This document shows, one piece after another, positions 16,107 to 25,787 of a stretch of 64,000 bases of DNA; the stretch's first letter is position 1, and each line of letters begins with the position of its first letter. The notes beneath the pieces were generated by a model. It was not told the DNA's origin and did no database searches. It saw only the letters and a list, made by a program, of their open reading frames with translations. The position numbers and the translations under genes were made by a program. The DNA comes from Cyclobacteriaceae bacterium (lineage in GTDB: Bacteria > Bacteroidota > Bacteroidia > Cytophagales > Cyclobacteriaceae). Location: positions 496,001-560,000 of the forward strand of contig JAHBTX010000002.1 of the NCBI GenBank assembly GCA_019638395.1. The letters run 5' to 3'.

Positions 16107-16703
16107 ATGGTAAACCCATTACAGGTTGGGATTACGGGAGGCATTGGTTCGGGTAAAAGTCTGGTGTGTAAAATATTTAATACGCTGGGCGTACCTTCTT
16201 ACGATGCAGACAGCCGAGCGAAAATAGTAATGACCACTGACGGAATACTGGTAGAAGCAATCAAAAAAGAATTCGGAGTTTTGTCGTACGATGCAACGGG
16301 TACGCTTAACAGACAGCATCTGGCCACTACCGTATTTAATCAACCCGATAAGCTAAAGCGCCTGAACGAATTGGTTCATCCGCGGGTAGCCTTAGATTAT
16401 GAACGTTGGGTGCAAAGCCAGGCAACTGTTAAATATGTGTTAAAAGAAGCGGCTCTTTTGTTTGAGTCCGGCTCTGATCAAACGCTGAATAAAATAATTG
16501 TAGTAACGGCACCAGAAACACTTCGGGTGCAGCGGATATTACAACGCGACCCGCATCGCAGTATTGAACAAACCAAGGCGATTATTCGTAATCAAATGGC
16601 GGAAGCAGAAAAAATTAAAAGAGCAGATTACGTAATTACCAACGATGAAACCCAGTTACTTATTCCGCAAGTGCTTAACCTTCATTACCAGTTTATTGTT
16701 TAG
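16107..16703 (+). CDS. coaE: Dephospho-CoA kinase
   Basis: 198 residues, usual length. The P-loop GITGGIGSGKS is at residues 8-18. YDADSRAK (substrate aspartate region), the VHPRV segment, LKEAALLFESG and RILQRDPHRS are typical CoaE features. Catalyses the last step of coenzyme A synthesis, phosphorylating the 3'-hydroxyl of dephospho-CoA with ATP. Third gene of the yajC - YbbR - coaE run; the efflux operon starts 34 bp later. Confidence 0.95.
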   Translation: MVNPLQVGITGGIGSGKSLVCKIFNTLGVPSYDADSRAKIVMTTDGILVEAIKKEFGVLSYDATGTLNRQHLATTVFNQPDKLKRLNELVHPRVALDYERWVQSQATVKYVLKEAALLFESGSDQTLNKIIVVTAPETLRVQRILQRDPHRSIEQTKAIIRNQMAEAEKIKRADYVITNDETQLLIPQVLNLHYQFIV

Positions 16704-16737
16704 TTTTTATTTCCCACTCTCATTGATACGACTAAAT

Positions 16738-17799
16738 ATGATGAATTCCCTTCGCTGTGCTGCCTGCTTAACAGCATGTATTCTAATGGCATCTTGCCAG
16801 GGTAAAAAAACACCCATGCTTACAAACAACAACCGCAATGCAGGCCCCATGGTGGTAGATGGTTTTTTGGTTACTCCGCAAAATATCAGCGACAAGTTAG
16901 AAGTACCGGGTTCGCTTATGCCTGCCGAAGAAACGCAAATACGAACCGAAGTTAGCGGCCGGGTAGTACGATTGAATATTCAAGAAGGTACTACGGTGCG
17001 CCAGGGCGAATTGCTGGTAAAACTTTTTGATCAGGATTTACAAGCCACCTTAAAAAAATTGCAGGTTCAATTAGAAATAGCTAAGAAAAACGAAGAGCGC
17101 TTACGCGAACTTCTTGCCATTAATGGCATTAGTCAACAAGATTATGATTTGAGTAAATTAAATGTTGAAAACCTGAATGCCGATATTGAATCAACACAGA
17201 TTGCAATTTCGAAAACAGAAATTCGGGCCCCCTATCAAGGTAAGGTTGGTTTGCGAAACGTAAGCCTGGGCTCCTACCTGTCGCCATCGGATATTATAAC
17301 CACTATTCGTCAGGTAGATCAACTAAAACTGGAGTTTTCAATTCCTGAAAAATATGCCAAGGATGTGAAAGCCGGAAGCAAGGTTGTTTTTAGAGTAGAT
17401 GGTGGAAGTCGCGAGCACATTGCATCTGTTATTGCTACCGAAAGCGGAGTAGATCAAACTACCCGTACGTTGCGTATCCGTGCCTTGGTTACTAACATAC
17501 ATCCTGAATTGGTGCCGGGTGTTTTTGCAAAAGTGCAACTGCAATTAGGCAGCAGCGAAAATGCGTTAATGATTCCTTCGCAAGCGGTGTTACCCCAAAT
17601 ACGCAATAAGCAGGTAATTGTGTTTCATAAAGACAGTGCAAACTTTACCATCGTGCAAACCGGCATCCGCGATTCGGTGTATGTACAGATTGTAAGCGGT
17701 ATTAAACCGGGCGATACAATTGTAACCACCGGCTTAATGGCTATCAGGCCAAATGCAAAAATTAAAATCGGAAGTTTAAGTCGTTATCAATCTAAATAA
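16738..17799 (+). CDS. RND efflux periplasmic adaptor lipoprotein (AcrA/MexA family)
   Basis: About 354 residues. Start chosen at ATG 16738 (a second ATG follows immediately at 16741), because MMNSLRCAACLTACILMASC is a lipoprotein signal with lipobox LMASC. Earlier in-frame codons lie inside coaE. Order: first half of the lipoyl domain (TQIRTEVSGRVVRLN), a helical hairpin (about 95-155, LKKLQVQLEIAKKNEERL), second lipoyl half (IRAPYQGKVGL), beta-barrel (LKLEFSIPEKYA) and membrane-proximal domain. Links the RND pump to TolC in the periplasm. First gene of a three-gene operon, 8 bp before the pump. Confidence 0.93.
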   Translation: MMNSLRCAACLTACILMASCQGKKTPMLTNNNRNAGPMVVDGFLVTPQNISDKLEVPGSLMPAEETQIRTEVSGRVVRLNIQEGTTVRQGELLVKLFDQDLQATLKKLQVQLEIAKKNEERLRELLAINGISQQDYDLSKLNVENLNADIESTQIAISKTEIRAPYQGKVGLRNVSLGSYLSPSDIITTIRQVDQLKLEFSIPEKYAKDVKAGSKVVFRVDGGSREHIASVIATESGVDQTTRTLRIRALVTNIHPELVPGVFAKVQLQLGSSENALMIPSQAVLPQIRNKQVIVFHKDSANFTIVQTGIRDSVYVQIVSGIKPGDTIVTTGLMAIRPNAKIKIGSLSRYQSK

Positions 17800-17807
17800 C
17801 CGGGCTT

Positions 17808-20800
17808 ATGAATATTTCAGAATTAAGTTTAAAGCGCCCCGTACTCGCATTTGTTATGAACATCATATTGGTGGTGTTTGGTATTATCGGATTTCAGGCG
17901 TTGGGCGTGCGCGATTACCCGGCTATCGATCCACCCGTTATCAGTGTGAGCACTTCTTACTCCGGAGCCAATGCCGATATTATCGAATCGCAGATTACCG
18001 AGCCAATTGAAAAAGCCGTGAATGGAATTGCGGGTATTAAAAACATCACCTCATCATCCAGCGTAGGTCGTAGCAACATTAACATAGAATTTAACCTGGA
18101 GGTGGACCTGGAAGCGGCCGCTAACGATGTGCGCGACAAAGTTTCGCAAGCTACACGCCAGCTACCAGACGATTTGCCAAGCCCACCCACAGTTTCGAAA
18201 GCCGATGCCAACTCCGGCCCCATTATTAGCATGACGGTGCAAAGCAATACGCGCAATCACCTGGAGTTAACCGAGTATGCCAACAATGTATTGGTAGAGC
18301 GCCTGCAAACGATACCCGGTGTTAGTGGCATTCAAATTTGGGGCGAGAAGCGTTTTGCTATGCGCATTTGGATTGATCCGGCAAGATTAAGTGCTTACAA
18401 CTTAACAGCATTGGATGTTCAGCAGGCATTAAATCGCGAAAACGTAGAATTACCGGCTGGTAAAATTTCGGGTAATGCAACAGAATTAACCGTGCGCACC
18501 TTTGGCCGGTTGTTTACCGAAGAAGAATTCAACAATGTAATTATCAAATCTTCGCCCGATAGCGACATTCGCCTGCGCGATATTGGTGAGGCTGTGCTTG
18601 GCCCCGAAAACGAAGAATCGATACTGCGCGAAAGTAACATCGCCATGGTGGGGATGGCCATTGTACCGCTGCCCGGATCAAATTATGTTTCTATTTCCGA
18701 TGAGTTCTACAAGCGGATGGAACAAATTAAAAAAGAGGTACCCAGCGATATCCGGTTGGACATTGCTATGGATCAAACCGTGTTTATCAAGCGCTCTATT
18801 CTGGAAGTGGAAGAAACTTTATTGATTTCTTTCTGCCTGGTTGTGTTAATCATTTATCTTTTCTTCCGCGATATGCTGATTGCCTTGCGACCGCTAATTG
18901 ATATTCCGGTATCGTTGCTGGCTACCTTCTTTATCATGTATCTGTGTGGGTTCTCGATTAATGTGCTTACCATGCTGGGCATTGTGCTGGCTACCGGGTT
19001 AGTGGTAGATGATGGTATTGTAGTAACAGAAAACATTTATAAAAAATTAGAAGGCGGCATGAACAAATACCAGGCCGCGCTGGAAGGCTCAAAAGAAATT
19101 TTCTTTGCTGTTATTTCCACTTCTATTACACTGGCCATTGTGTTTCTGCCTATCCTGTTTCTGCAGGGTTTTACAGGCCGCTTGTTTACCGAGTTTGGGG
19201 TAGTGGTAGCCGGTGCCGTATTGGTTTCGTGCTTTGTGTCGCTTACACTTACACCGGTACTAAGTGTTAAACTTACACGCAGCCACCACAAGCGCTCGTG
19301 GTTTTATAATGTAACCGAACCGTTTTTCGAAAAGATGGAAAGCGGGTATGAACGATTGCTGGGTAAATTTATGCGCGTAAGGTGGACAGCCGTAGCAATT
19401 ATTCTGGCTTGTTTGGGTATTACCTACCTCATTGGCATCAACATTCAATCTGAACTTGCACCACTCGAAGACAGAAACCAGTTTCGCTTACAACTAACAG
19501 CTCCTGAAGGTACTGCCTATGAGTATATGGATAACTATGTGCGCGAAATGGTTGACTTTGTGATTGACTCTGTGCCAGAACATAAAACCGCTCTTTCTGT
19601 AACGGCTCCTGGCTTTACGGGCAGTGGTTCTGTTAACACCGGCTTTGTTCGGGTTACCTTGGTAGATCCAAACCAACGCACACGCTCGCAGCAAGAAATT
19701 GTAGATGCCGTAAGTCGCAACCTCAAAAACTTTCCGCAAGGCCGTGCATTTGCAATTCAGGAACAAACAATTTCGGTGGATAGGCGGGGCGGATTACCCG
19801 TACAATTTGTAATTCAAAACAACAACTTCGATAAACTGAAAGAAGCTATACCCCGCATGTTGCTGGCTGCCAATCAACACCCCGATTTACAAACAGTAGA
19901 TATTGACCTGAAGTTTAACAAACCGGAATTACGGGTATCCATCAATAGACTAAAAGCAACGCAGTTGGGTGTAAGTGTGCAAGATATTTCGCAAACACTG
20001 CAACTTGCTTATAGCAACCTTCGCTTCGGATACTTTACCCGCGATGGAAAACAATACCAGGTAATGGGCCAGGTTTCCAAACCAAACCGCGATGATCCTG
20101 CCGACTTGAAAAATCTGTATGTGCGTGCCCGCTCGGGCGAATTAGTTTCGATTGATAACCTTGTTACAATAGAAGAATCTACTACACCGCCAACACTATA
20201 TCGCTTTAACCGTTTTAAGTCAGCCACTATATCAGCAGGGCTTGCACCGGGCAAAACAGTTGGTGATGGTATAAAAGCCATGCAACAAATTGCCAGCGAA
20301 CAGTTAGACGATTCCTTTACCACTTCCTTATCGGGTGTATCGCGCGACTTTGCCGAGAGTTCGGGGAATACGGCTTTTGCATTTGTACTGGCATTGGCAC
20401 TGATTTACCTGGTATTGGCAGCACAGTTTGAAAGTTTTATCGATCCGTTTACCATTATGCTAACCGTGCCATTGGCCATTTGCGGAGCCTTGATTTCGCT
20501 TTGGGTTTTCGGACAAACACTTAACATCTTCTCACAAATCGGAATGATCATGTTAATTGGGCTGGTAACCAAAAACGGTATTTTAATTGTTGAGTTTGCC
20601 AATAAGAAACGCGAAGAAGGATTGAGTAAAATGGAGGCAGTGGTGGAAGCATCGCGCTTGCGCTTACGCCCTATTCTTATGACCAGTTTGGCTATGGCAT
20701 TAGGCTGTTTGCCCATTGCCTTATCATTAGGCGCGGCCTCAACCAGCCGCAGGCCATTGGGTATTGTAATTGTGGGGGGAGTTATCTTCTCGCTTATATT

Positions 20801-20918
20801 AACCCTGTTTGTAATTCCAGCCATGTACACGTACTTATCGCGGCAACGCAGGCATAACCCGCTTGATGAACCACTAACCGTGCCTTTGCAAAAAACAGAA
20901 CTTGCGTATGAAGCTTAG
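17808..20918 (+). CDS. RND multidrug efflux permease (AcrB/MexB type)
   Basis: 1036 residues, full length for HAE-1 pumps. It starts MNISELSLKRPVLAFVMNII, the usual first helix, has two large periplasmic loops, and carries the proton-relay pair in helix 4 (ATGLVVDDGIVVTENIYKK, two adjacent aspartates). Also visible are GFSINVLTMLGI and the C-terminal helix GIVIVGGVIFSLILTLFVIP. Exports hydrophobic compounds using the proton gradient as a trimer. Its last 11 bases overlap the TolC gene start, so the two are probably translationally coupled. Confidence 0.95.
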   Translation: MNISELSLKRPVLAFVMNIILVVFGIIGFQALGVRDYPAIDPPVISVSTSYSGANADIIESQITEPIEKAVNGIAGIKNITSSSSVGRSNINIEFNLEVDLEAAANDVRDKVSQATRQLPDDLPSPPTVSKADANSGPIISMTVQSNTRNHLELTEYANNVLVERLQTIPGVSGIQIWGEKRFAMRIWIDPARLSAYNLTALDVQQALNRENVELPAGKISGNATELTVRTFGRLFTEEEFNNVIIKSSPDSDIRLRDIGEAVLGPENEESILRESNIAMVGMAIVPLPGSNYVSISDEFYKRMEQIKKEVPSDIRLDIAMDQTVFIKRSILEVEETLLISFCLVVLIIYLFFRDMLIALRPLIDIPVSLLATFFIMYLCGFSINVLTMLGIVLATGLVVDDGIVVTENIYKKLEGGMNKYQAALEGSKEIFFAVISTSITLAIVFLPILFLQGFTGRLFTEFGVVVAGAVLVSCFVSLTLTPVLSVKLTRSHHKRSWFYNVTEPFFEKMESGYERLLGKFMRVRWTAVAIILACLGITYLIGINIQSELAPLEDRNQFRLQLTAPEGTAYEYMDNYVREMVDFVIDSVPEHKTALSVTAPGFTGSGSVNTGFVRVTLVDPNQRTRSQQEIVDAVSRNLKNFPQGRAFAIQEQTISVDRRGGLPVQFVIQNNNFDKLKEAIPRMLLAANQHPDLQTVDIDLKFNKPELRVSINRLKATQLGVSVQDISQTLQLAYSNLRFGYFTRDGKQYQVMGQVSKPNRDDPADLKNLYVRARSGELVSIDNLVTIEESTTPPTLYRFNRFKSATISAGLAPGKTVGDGIKAMQQIASEQLDDSFTTSLSGVSRDFAESSGNTAFAFVLALALIYLVLAAQFESFIDPFTIMLTVPLAICGALISLWVFGQTLNIFSQIGMIMLIGLVTKNGILIVEFANKKREEGLSKMEAVVEASRLRLRPILMTSLAMALGCLPIALSLGAASTSRRPLGIVIVGGVIFSLILTLFVIPAMYTYLSRQRRHNPLDEPLTVPLQKTELAYEA

Positions 20919-22227
20919 TACAGTTGCCATTTGGGTGGCGTTTAGTTCAGTTGCCTTTTCGTCATATTCTCAGAAGCAGATTTTATTAACTGATGTAATT
21001 GCCCTGGCATTGGAAGATGGCTACGATGTACGCCTTTCGAAGAATGCATTAGATGCAGCAGCTACTGATAATGAATTTGCTGTTGGTGGTTTTTTGCCCC
21101 AGGTAAATGGAAATGCATCTACCACGTGGAATAACAATAACCAGAAACTTGAGTTTCAGGATGCCGCGCGCAACAACAGTGGTAAGGCGGAATCGAATAA
21201 TACCGCAGCAGGTGTGCAACTAAACTGGCTGTTGTTTGACGGTGCCCGCATGTTTGCTACCCGTGCCCGCTTAGCCGAAATTGAAAAACAAGGCGAAATA
21301 AATGTGAAGAACCAGATGGTAAATACCATTGCCCAGGTAATCACCAATTACTATAACATTATTCAGCAAAAGCAGCAATTAAAAGCATTGGTTGAATTAA
21401 TGTCGCTTAATGAAGAACGGGTTCGGTTAGCCGATCGAAAACTATCGGTTGGCGCGGGCATTAAACAGGAACTGTTACAAGCCAAACTGGATTTGAATGC
21501 CCAACGCACACAATTTATCAATCAACAAACCGCCATTGAACAACTAAAGAATCAGCTAAATGTGCTGGTGGGCATGAAGCTGCCCATAGCATTTGAAGTT
21601 GCAGATTCAATTGAGATCAATCTCAACATTACGCGGGAAGCTATTGCCGATAATATAGAGAGCAAAAATTTCTTGTTACAATCGCTGCGGCAAGGTATGT
21701 CGATAGCACAACTACAACAACGTGAACGTTTTGGGGAGTATTTTCCAACTGTATCATTCGGGGCAGCTTACAATTATTCCTTTACCGATAATAAAAAGTT
21801 AATCAACCCTTTTCAGGCACTTACCAACCGAAGCAATGGCTATAACTACGGGTTTACTGTAGGGGTTCCGATTCTGAATAATTTTAGTACCCGTAGAAAT
21901 GTACAGCAAGCTCAGATCAATTTTAACCGACAAGAATTATTGTATGATCAGCAACGGGCTGTAATTAATACCTCCGTTCAAAACGCTTATGTAAATTATG
22001 ATAATGCCCGTAAGGTTTTATTAATAGAAGAAGAGAACATTTTGCTGGCAAAAGAAAATGCCAACATTGCGATGGAAAGCTTTAAACGAGGTGTAAGCAC
22101 CTTTATTGAACAACGCACCGCCCAGCAAAGCCTGGAAGATGCCTACAATCGTTTAATAAACGCACGCTACTTAGCCAAAGTAGCTGAAACCGAACTATTA
22201 CGATTGAGTGGCGACTTACTTAAGTAG
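20908..22227 (+). CDS. TolC-family outer-membrane efflux channel
   Basis: 439 residues. Signal peptide MKLSTVAIWVAFSSVAFSSY ending before SQKQ. Two copies of the long TolC helical repeat (about 25-215 and 230-430), with typical GAGIKQELLQAKLDLNAQR and RGVSTFIEQRTAQQSLEDAY segments. ATG at 20908 is used; a TTG two codons earlier is less likely. Forms the trimeric outer-membrane duct for the upstream adaptor and pump. Confidence 0.93.
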   Translation: MKLSTVAIWVAFSSVAFSSYSQKQILLTDVIALALEDGYDVRLSKNALDAAATDNEFAVGGFLPQVNGNASTTWNNNNQKLEFQDAARNNSGKAESNNTAAGVQLNWLLFDGARMFATRARLAEIEKQGEINVKNQMVNTIAQVITNYYNIIQQKQQLKALVELMSLNEERVRLADRKLSVGAGIKQELLQAKLDLNAQRTQFINQQTAIEQLKNQLNVLVGMKLPIAFEVADSIEINLNITREAIADNIESKNFLLQSLRQGMSIAQLQQRERFGEYFPTVSFGAAYNYSFTDNKKLINPFQALTNRSNGYNYGFTVGVPILNNFSTRRNVQQAQINFNRQELLYDQQRAVINTSVQNAYVNYDNARKVLLIEEENILLAKENANIAMESFKRGVSTFIEQRTAQQSLEDAYNRLINARYLAKVAETELLRLSGDLLK

Positions 22228-22242
22228 TGTTTTCATGCAAAA

Positions 22243-22272
22243 GAAATAAAACTTCCAAGTGAATCTTGGGAA
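22243..22272 (-). terminator. Terminator after the RluD-type gene
   Basis: On the minus strand TTCCCAAG pairs with CTTGGAA around a short loop and is followed by GTTTTATTTCTTTT. It lies about 24 bp beyond the stop at 22296 and can also separate the convergent efflux operon. Confidence 0.6.
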
Positions 22273-22295
22273 ATGAAACGTACTTCAATTACCCC

Positions 22296-23342
22296 TCAAT
22301 TATACTTCACATAATTCTCCCACTTCTCAATCACCTCAACAAAGTCGGTGGGGAGTTCGGAATCAAATTGCATAAACTGGTTATTAGCGGGGTGCACAAA
22401 GCCCAGCGTTTTGGCATGCAATGCCTGGCGCGGTATAACTTTGAAGCAGTTTTCAACAAACTGCTTATACTTCGAAAAAACCGTTCCTTTTATAATTTCA
22501 CTTCCACCATACATGGCATCGTTAAACAACGGGTGGCCCAGGTATTTCAGGTGTGCCCGTATCTGATGCGTGCGGCCTGTTTCCAGTTTACATTCAATCA
22601 ACGAAACGTAACGCAAGTCTTTTAATAGTTTAAAATGTGTTATGGCATGCCTGCCGAAATCACCTTCAGGAAAAGCCACGGTTACACGCCTGTCTTTTAA
22701 ACTTCGACCTACGTGAACATTAACCGTGCCTTGTGGCGGATCGGGTATGCCCCATACTATTGCCTGATACGTGCGTTCAATACTATGATCGAAAAACTGT
22801 TTGGCCAGTGCGTTCATAGCCATTTCTGTTTTAGCAATTACCAACAAACCCGAAGTATCTTTATCAATACGATGTACCAATCCGGGCCGGCCTTCATTAC
22901 CTTGCATCTCGGGTAAATTCTGGAAGTGCCAGGTAAGTGCATTTACCAATGTGCCGCTCCAGTTTTGATAGGCCGGATGTACCACCATTCCGGCAACTTT
23001 ATTTACAACCAGCACATGTTCATCTTCAAATACAATGTTGAGCGGAATGTTTTCCGGAACCACATCTGTATCGCGTGGCGGCTCCGGTAACGAAACGGTA
23101 ATTACATCGTGCGGATGTATTTTATAATTTGGTTTAATGGGTTTGTCGTTTACTTTCACAAAGCCATCATGAATACCTTCCTGAATTTTGGTTCGGGTTA
23201 CGTTGGGTAGCCGATCCATTAAGAATTTATCAATACGTAACAGGCTTTGCTTAGCATCGGCTACGATGCGATGGTGCTCAAACAAACCATCTTCATCGTC
23301 TTCCAGTAAATCTTCTGAGTGCGTCACGGTATAAAAAATCAA
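22296..23342 (-). CDS. RluA/RluD-family 23S rRNA pseudouridine synthase
   Basis: 348 residues. An S4 RNA-binding domain (about 34-95, with LDR-like RIDKFLMDRL) precedes the catalytic domain. The catalytic aspartate is D160 in the family motif LVHRIDKDTSGLL; RTHQIRAHL and HAKTLGF are further signatures. Cytoplasmic; RluD isomerises uridines in helix 69 of 23S rRNA. The N-terminal 30 residues (ELEDDEDGLFEHH-like acidic stretch) are longer than in E. coli. Site specificity cannot be proved without alignment. Confidence 0.9.
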   Translation of the reverse strand: MIFYTVTHSEDLLEDDEDGLFEHHRIVADAKQSLLRIDKFLMDRLPNVTRTKIQEGIHDGFVKVNDKPIKPNYKIHPHDVITVSLPEPPRDTDVVPENIPLNIVFEDEHVLVVNKVAGMVVHPAYQNWSGTLVNALTWHFQNLPEMQGNEGRPGLVHRIDKDTSGLLVIAKTEMAMNALAKQFFDHSIERTYQAIVWGIPDPPQGTVNVHVGRSLKDRRVTVAFPEGDFGRHAITHFKLLKDLRYVSLIECKLETGRTHQIRAHLKYLGHPLFNDAMYGGSEIIKGTVFSKYKQFVENCFKVIPRQALHAKTLGFVHPANNQFMQFDSELPTDFVEVIEKWENYVKYN

Positions 23343-23357
23343 TCCCCCAAAGGTAGC

Positions 23358-23516
23358 TTATTTACTACTGACAACGGCAGGTTTGCGGCTGCGGCAAGCT
23401 GCGCTACAATACAAAACTTCGTTCCAAACCTTTTCCCACTTCTTTCGCCATGTAAAGGGGCGGGCACACGTTTTGCAGGTTTTTTCGGGTAAATCAGATT
23501 TTTTTATTCCACGCAT
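23358..23516 (-). CDS. DUF2256 small zinc-ribbon protein
   Basis: 52 residues from ATG 23514-23516 (MRGIKKSDLPEKTC). Two cysteine pairs, CKTC and, after WRKKWEKVW, CSAAC, would bind one zinc ion. KxDLPxKxCxxCxRPFxWRKKW is the DUF2256 pattern. An upstream in-frame ATG (23556-23558) would overlap the start of the divergent TIGR03643 gene and adds no family sequence. Function unknown. DUF2256 genes are often found near photolyase/cryptochrome genes; a photolyase lies 27 kb away in this window. Separated by 15 bp from the RluD-type gene. Confidence 0.85.
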   Translation of the reverse strand: MRGIKKSDLPEKTCKTCARPFTWRKKWEKVWNEVLYCSAACRSRKPAVVSSK

Positions 23517-23556
23517 AAAACCGTAACAAATTGGTTGCTGCAATGTTATGTGAATC

Positions 23557-23826
23557 ATGCCTACTTCTGAAGAAACAGACAGAATAATTGCAATGGCCTG
23601 GGAAGATCGAACACCATTTGAGGCGATCTTAATTCAGTTCGGGCTTACGGAAAAACAAGTGATTGAACTGATGCGCAGGAATCTAAAACCTTCCAGCTGG
23701 CGCTTATGGCGAAAGCGGGTGCAAGGCAGAAAGACAAAATTTCAGAAACTACGTTTAGAAGAAGTAACACGCTTCAAGTGCGCCCGCCAACGGAATATCA
23801 GCTTAAACAAAATCAGCAAGCGGTAA
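23557..23826 (+). CDS. TIGR03643 family small protein
   Basis: 89 residues, basic. The start PTSEETDRIIAMAWEDRTPF, followed by FGLTEKQVIELMRRNLKPSS and WRLWRKRVQGRKTKF, matches the TIGR03643 family of unknown function. The first half looks like a helix-turn-helix (AWEDRTPFEAILIQFGLTEK), so nucleic-acid binding is a fair guess. Divergent from the DUF2256 gene with 40 bp between the two starts; the two families are frequently neighbours, and the short shared promoter region suggests joint control. Confidence 0.85.
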   Translation: MPTSEETDRIIAMAWEDRTPFEAILIQFGLTEKQVIELMRRNLKPSSWRLWRKRVQGRKTKFQKLRLEEVTRFKCARQRNISLNKISKR

Positions 23827-23866
23827 GATTTAAGTTTTGTAATTTACCGCATCAAATTTGTTCAAG

Positions 23867-24727
23867 ATGAAACACGGGTTGATTCTAACTGTAAGTTTAA
23901 TGGTAATGTGTTGTTCCGGCAAAAAAAATTCCGATACGTTTTCTTCGGCCCAAGAAAAAGGAATAGTAGATATAAAACTGGAAGAAGCATCGGGCCTGGT
24001 GGCAAGTGCCGCACACCCCGGCTATTTCTGGACACACAACGATAGCGGCAATGGTGCCGAATTATTTTTGATTGATTCAACCGCACAGATTGTTGCAACT
24101 ATGCCATTAGCCCATGTGCGCAACCGCGATTGGGAAGATATTACACTAGGCCCAGGCCCGGAACCAGATAAAACATACCTGTATGTGGGCGATATTGGCG
24201 ATAACAATGCACAATACCCGTATAAAATAATTTACCGTTTAGAAGAGCCCGCTCAGATAGAAAACAAAGTGATTGAAAAGTTTGATACACTTTACATTCA
24301 ATTACCCGATGGTACACGCGATTCAGAAGCATTGATGATTGACCCCATTACCTCGCGTATGTTTATTATATCGAAACGTGAAGATTCGGTAAGGTTGTAT
24401 CAATTTGCCAATACTTGGAGGTCGGGAGATACGCTTACCGCAGAATTAAAAATTAAAATGCCTTTCTTCAATACAGTTGCGGCCGATGTTGCTGTTGATG
24501 GTAGCGAGGTGATCTTAAAAAATTACGATCATGTTTACTATTGGAAACGCAACGGCTCGGAGCCTATACCTGATCTGCTGCTGCAATCTCCAATCGAATT
24601 AAAATACAAGCCCGAAAAACAGGGTGAAAGTATTGCCTGGAGTAGGGATGGTTCAGGCTATTATACCTTAAGTGAATCAAGCACGCAGGAACGAGCACGA
24701 TTGCTATTCTATAAGAGAAATAGATAG
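23867..24727 (+). CDS. Secreted beta-propeller-like lipoprotein, unknown function
   Basis: 286 residues from ATG 23867. MKHGLILTVSLMVMCCSGKK is a lipoprotein signal (cysteines at 15-16). The rest has repeated beta-strand motifs of propeller type: ASGLVASAAHPGYFWTHNDS, WEDITLGPGPE, YLYVGDIGDN, SEALMIDP and ESIAWSRDGSGYYTLSES. Such proteins in Bacteroidota are usually annotated only as hypothetical. The HNDSGNGAELF and DIGDNNAQ segments could bind calcium, but this is a guess. Convergent with the polyprenyl synthase, 17 bp between stops. Confidence 0.75.
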   Translation: MKHGLILTVSLMVMCCSGKKNSDTFSSAQEKGIVDIKLEEASGLVASAAHPGYFWTHNDSGNGAELFLIDSTAQIVATMPLAHVRNRDWEDITLGPGPEPDKTYLYVGDIGDNNAQYPYKIIYRLEEPAQIENKVIEKFDTLYIQLPDGTRDSEALMIDPITSRMFIISKREDSVRLYQFANTWRSGDTLTAELKIKMPFFNTVAADVAVDGSEVILKNYDHVYYWKRNGSEPIPDLLLQSPIELKYKPEKQGESIAWSRDGSGYYTLSESSTQERARLLFYKRNR

Positions 24728-24744
24728 CTAATTGCCCGGCTCAG

Positions 24745-25707
24745 CTACGATTGCCGGTTAATCAACTCTTGTGTAAACTTAATCAGGTTTTGCTTTTGTG
24801 CTGATTCGGGCAAAACATTGAGTTTTTCAAATCCTTTGGTGAAGTAATCCGCAATTTTTTTCTCAGTGAGTGCTGCAATACCCAGTTGATCGTAAATGGC
24901 TGTTATAGCTTTTACCTTTTTTTGTTTGTTGAACTTTTTAGCGCTCAACCAAAATTCAAGCTCGCGTTTGTGTTGGCCGCGGGCTATTTCTCTTGCCTTT
25001 ATAAGTAGGTAGGTTTTTTTATTGGCAATAATATCGCCACCTACTTGTTTGCCAAACTTTTTCTTATCGGCATATACATCCAACAAATCATCTTTTAACT
25101 GAAAGCCAATCCCGATAAGGGTACCAAATTCGCGCAAGGCAACTCGGTCGGCTTCGGGAGCTTTGGCTAATAATGCACCCAACTCAAGACTAAACCCTAA
25201 CAACACTGCTGTTTTCAGTTTAATCATTTCAATGTACTGCGCTTCGGTTACTTTGTTTTTGGTTTCAAATTCCATGTCCCACTGCTGTCCTTCACATACT
25301 TCGGCTGCGCATGTGTTGAACAGACTTAATGCTGTGGGTAAAATTTCTTTATCCAAATCCAGAAACATATCATACACTTTTACCAACATCACATCGCCCG
25401 AAAGGATGGCTGTGTTTACATTCCATTTTTCGTGTACGGTAGATTTGCCCCTGCGCAAGGGAGCATTGTCCATAATGTCGTCATGCATTAAGGTGAAGTT
25501 GTGAAATGCCTCTACCGCTGCGGCATATTTTAGAATTTTTTCAACATCGTTTTTATACAACGAATAAGCCAACGCGGTTAGCAACGGACGCATGCGCTTA
25601 CCACCCAGCGCCATGATGTAGCGAATGGGTTCGTATAACGATTTGGGTTGTGAGCCAAATGCTAGTTTTTTTATTTCTGACTCAAGATGAGACAACAGAT
25701 CCTTCAT
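24745..25707 (-). CDS. Polyprenyl synthetase (trans-isoprenyl diphosphate synthase)
   Basis: 320 residues. First aspartate-rich motif DDIMD (76-80) with the following RRGKST, second motif LKDDLLD (about residues 208-214), plus GGKRMRP for diphosphate binding. Cytoplasmic head-to-tail condensation of IPP onto allylic diphosphates, supplying quinone tails or similar; chain length is not predictable by eye. Lies 80 bp after RNase R on the same strand and may share its transcript. Confidence 0.93.
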   Translation of the reverse strand: MKDLLSHLESEIKKLAFGSQPKSLYEPIRYIMALGGKRMRPLLTALAYSLYKNDVEKILKYAAAVEAFHNFTLMHDDIMDNAPLRRGKSTVHEKWNVNTAILSGDVMLVKVYDMFLDLDKEILPTALSLFNTCAAEVCEGQQWDMEFETKNKVTEAQYIEMIKLKTAVLLGFSLELGALLAKAPEADRVALREFGTLIGIGFQLKDDLLDVYADKKKFGKQVGGDIIANKKTYLLIKAREIARGQHKRELEFWLSAKKFNKQKKVKAITAIYDQLGIAALTEKKIADYFTKGFEKLNVLPESAQKQNLIKFTQELINRQS

Positions 25708-25787
25708 TAGTGATATAAAAATTGAAGATTTTTCGTAGTAAAATTAGTCTTAGTAAGCTTAAGCGATTCGTTTTGTTTTACCGAAAT

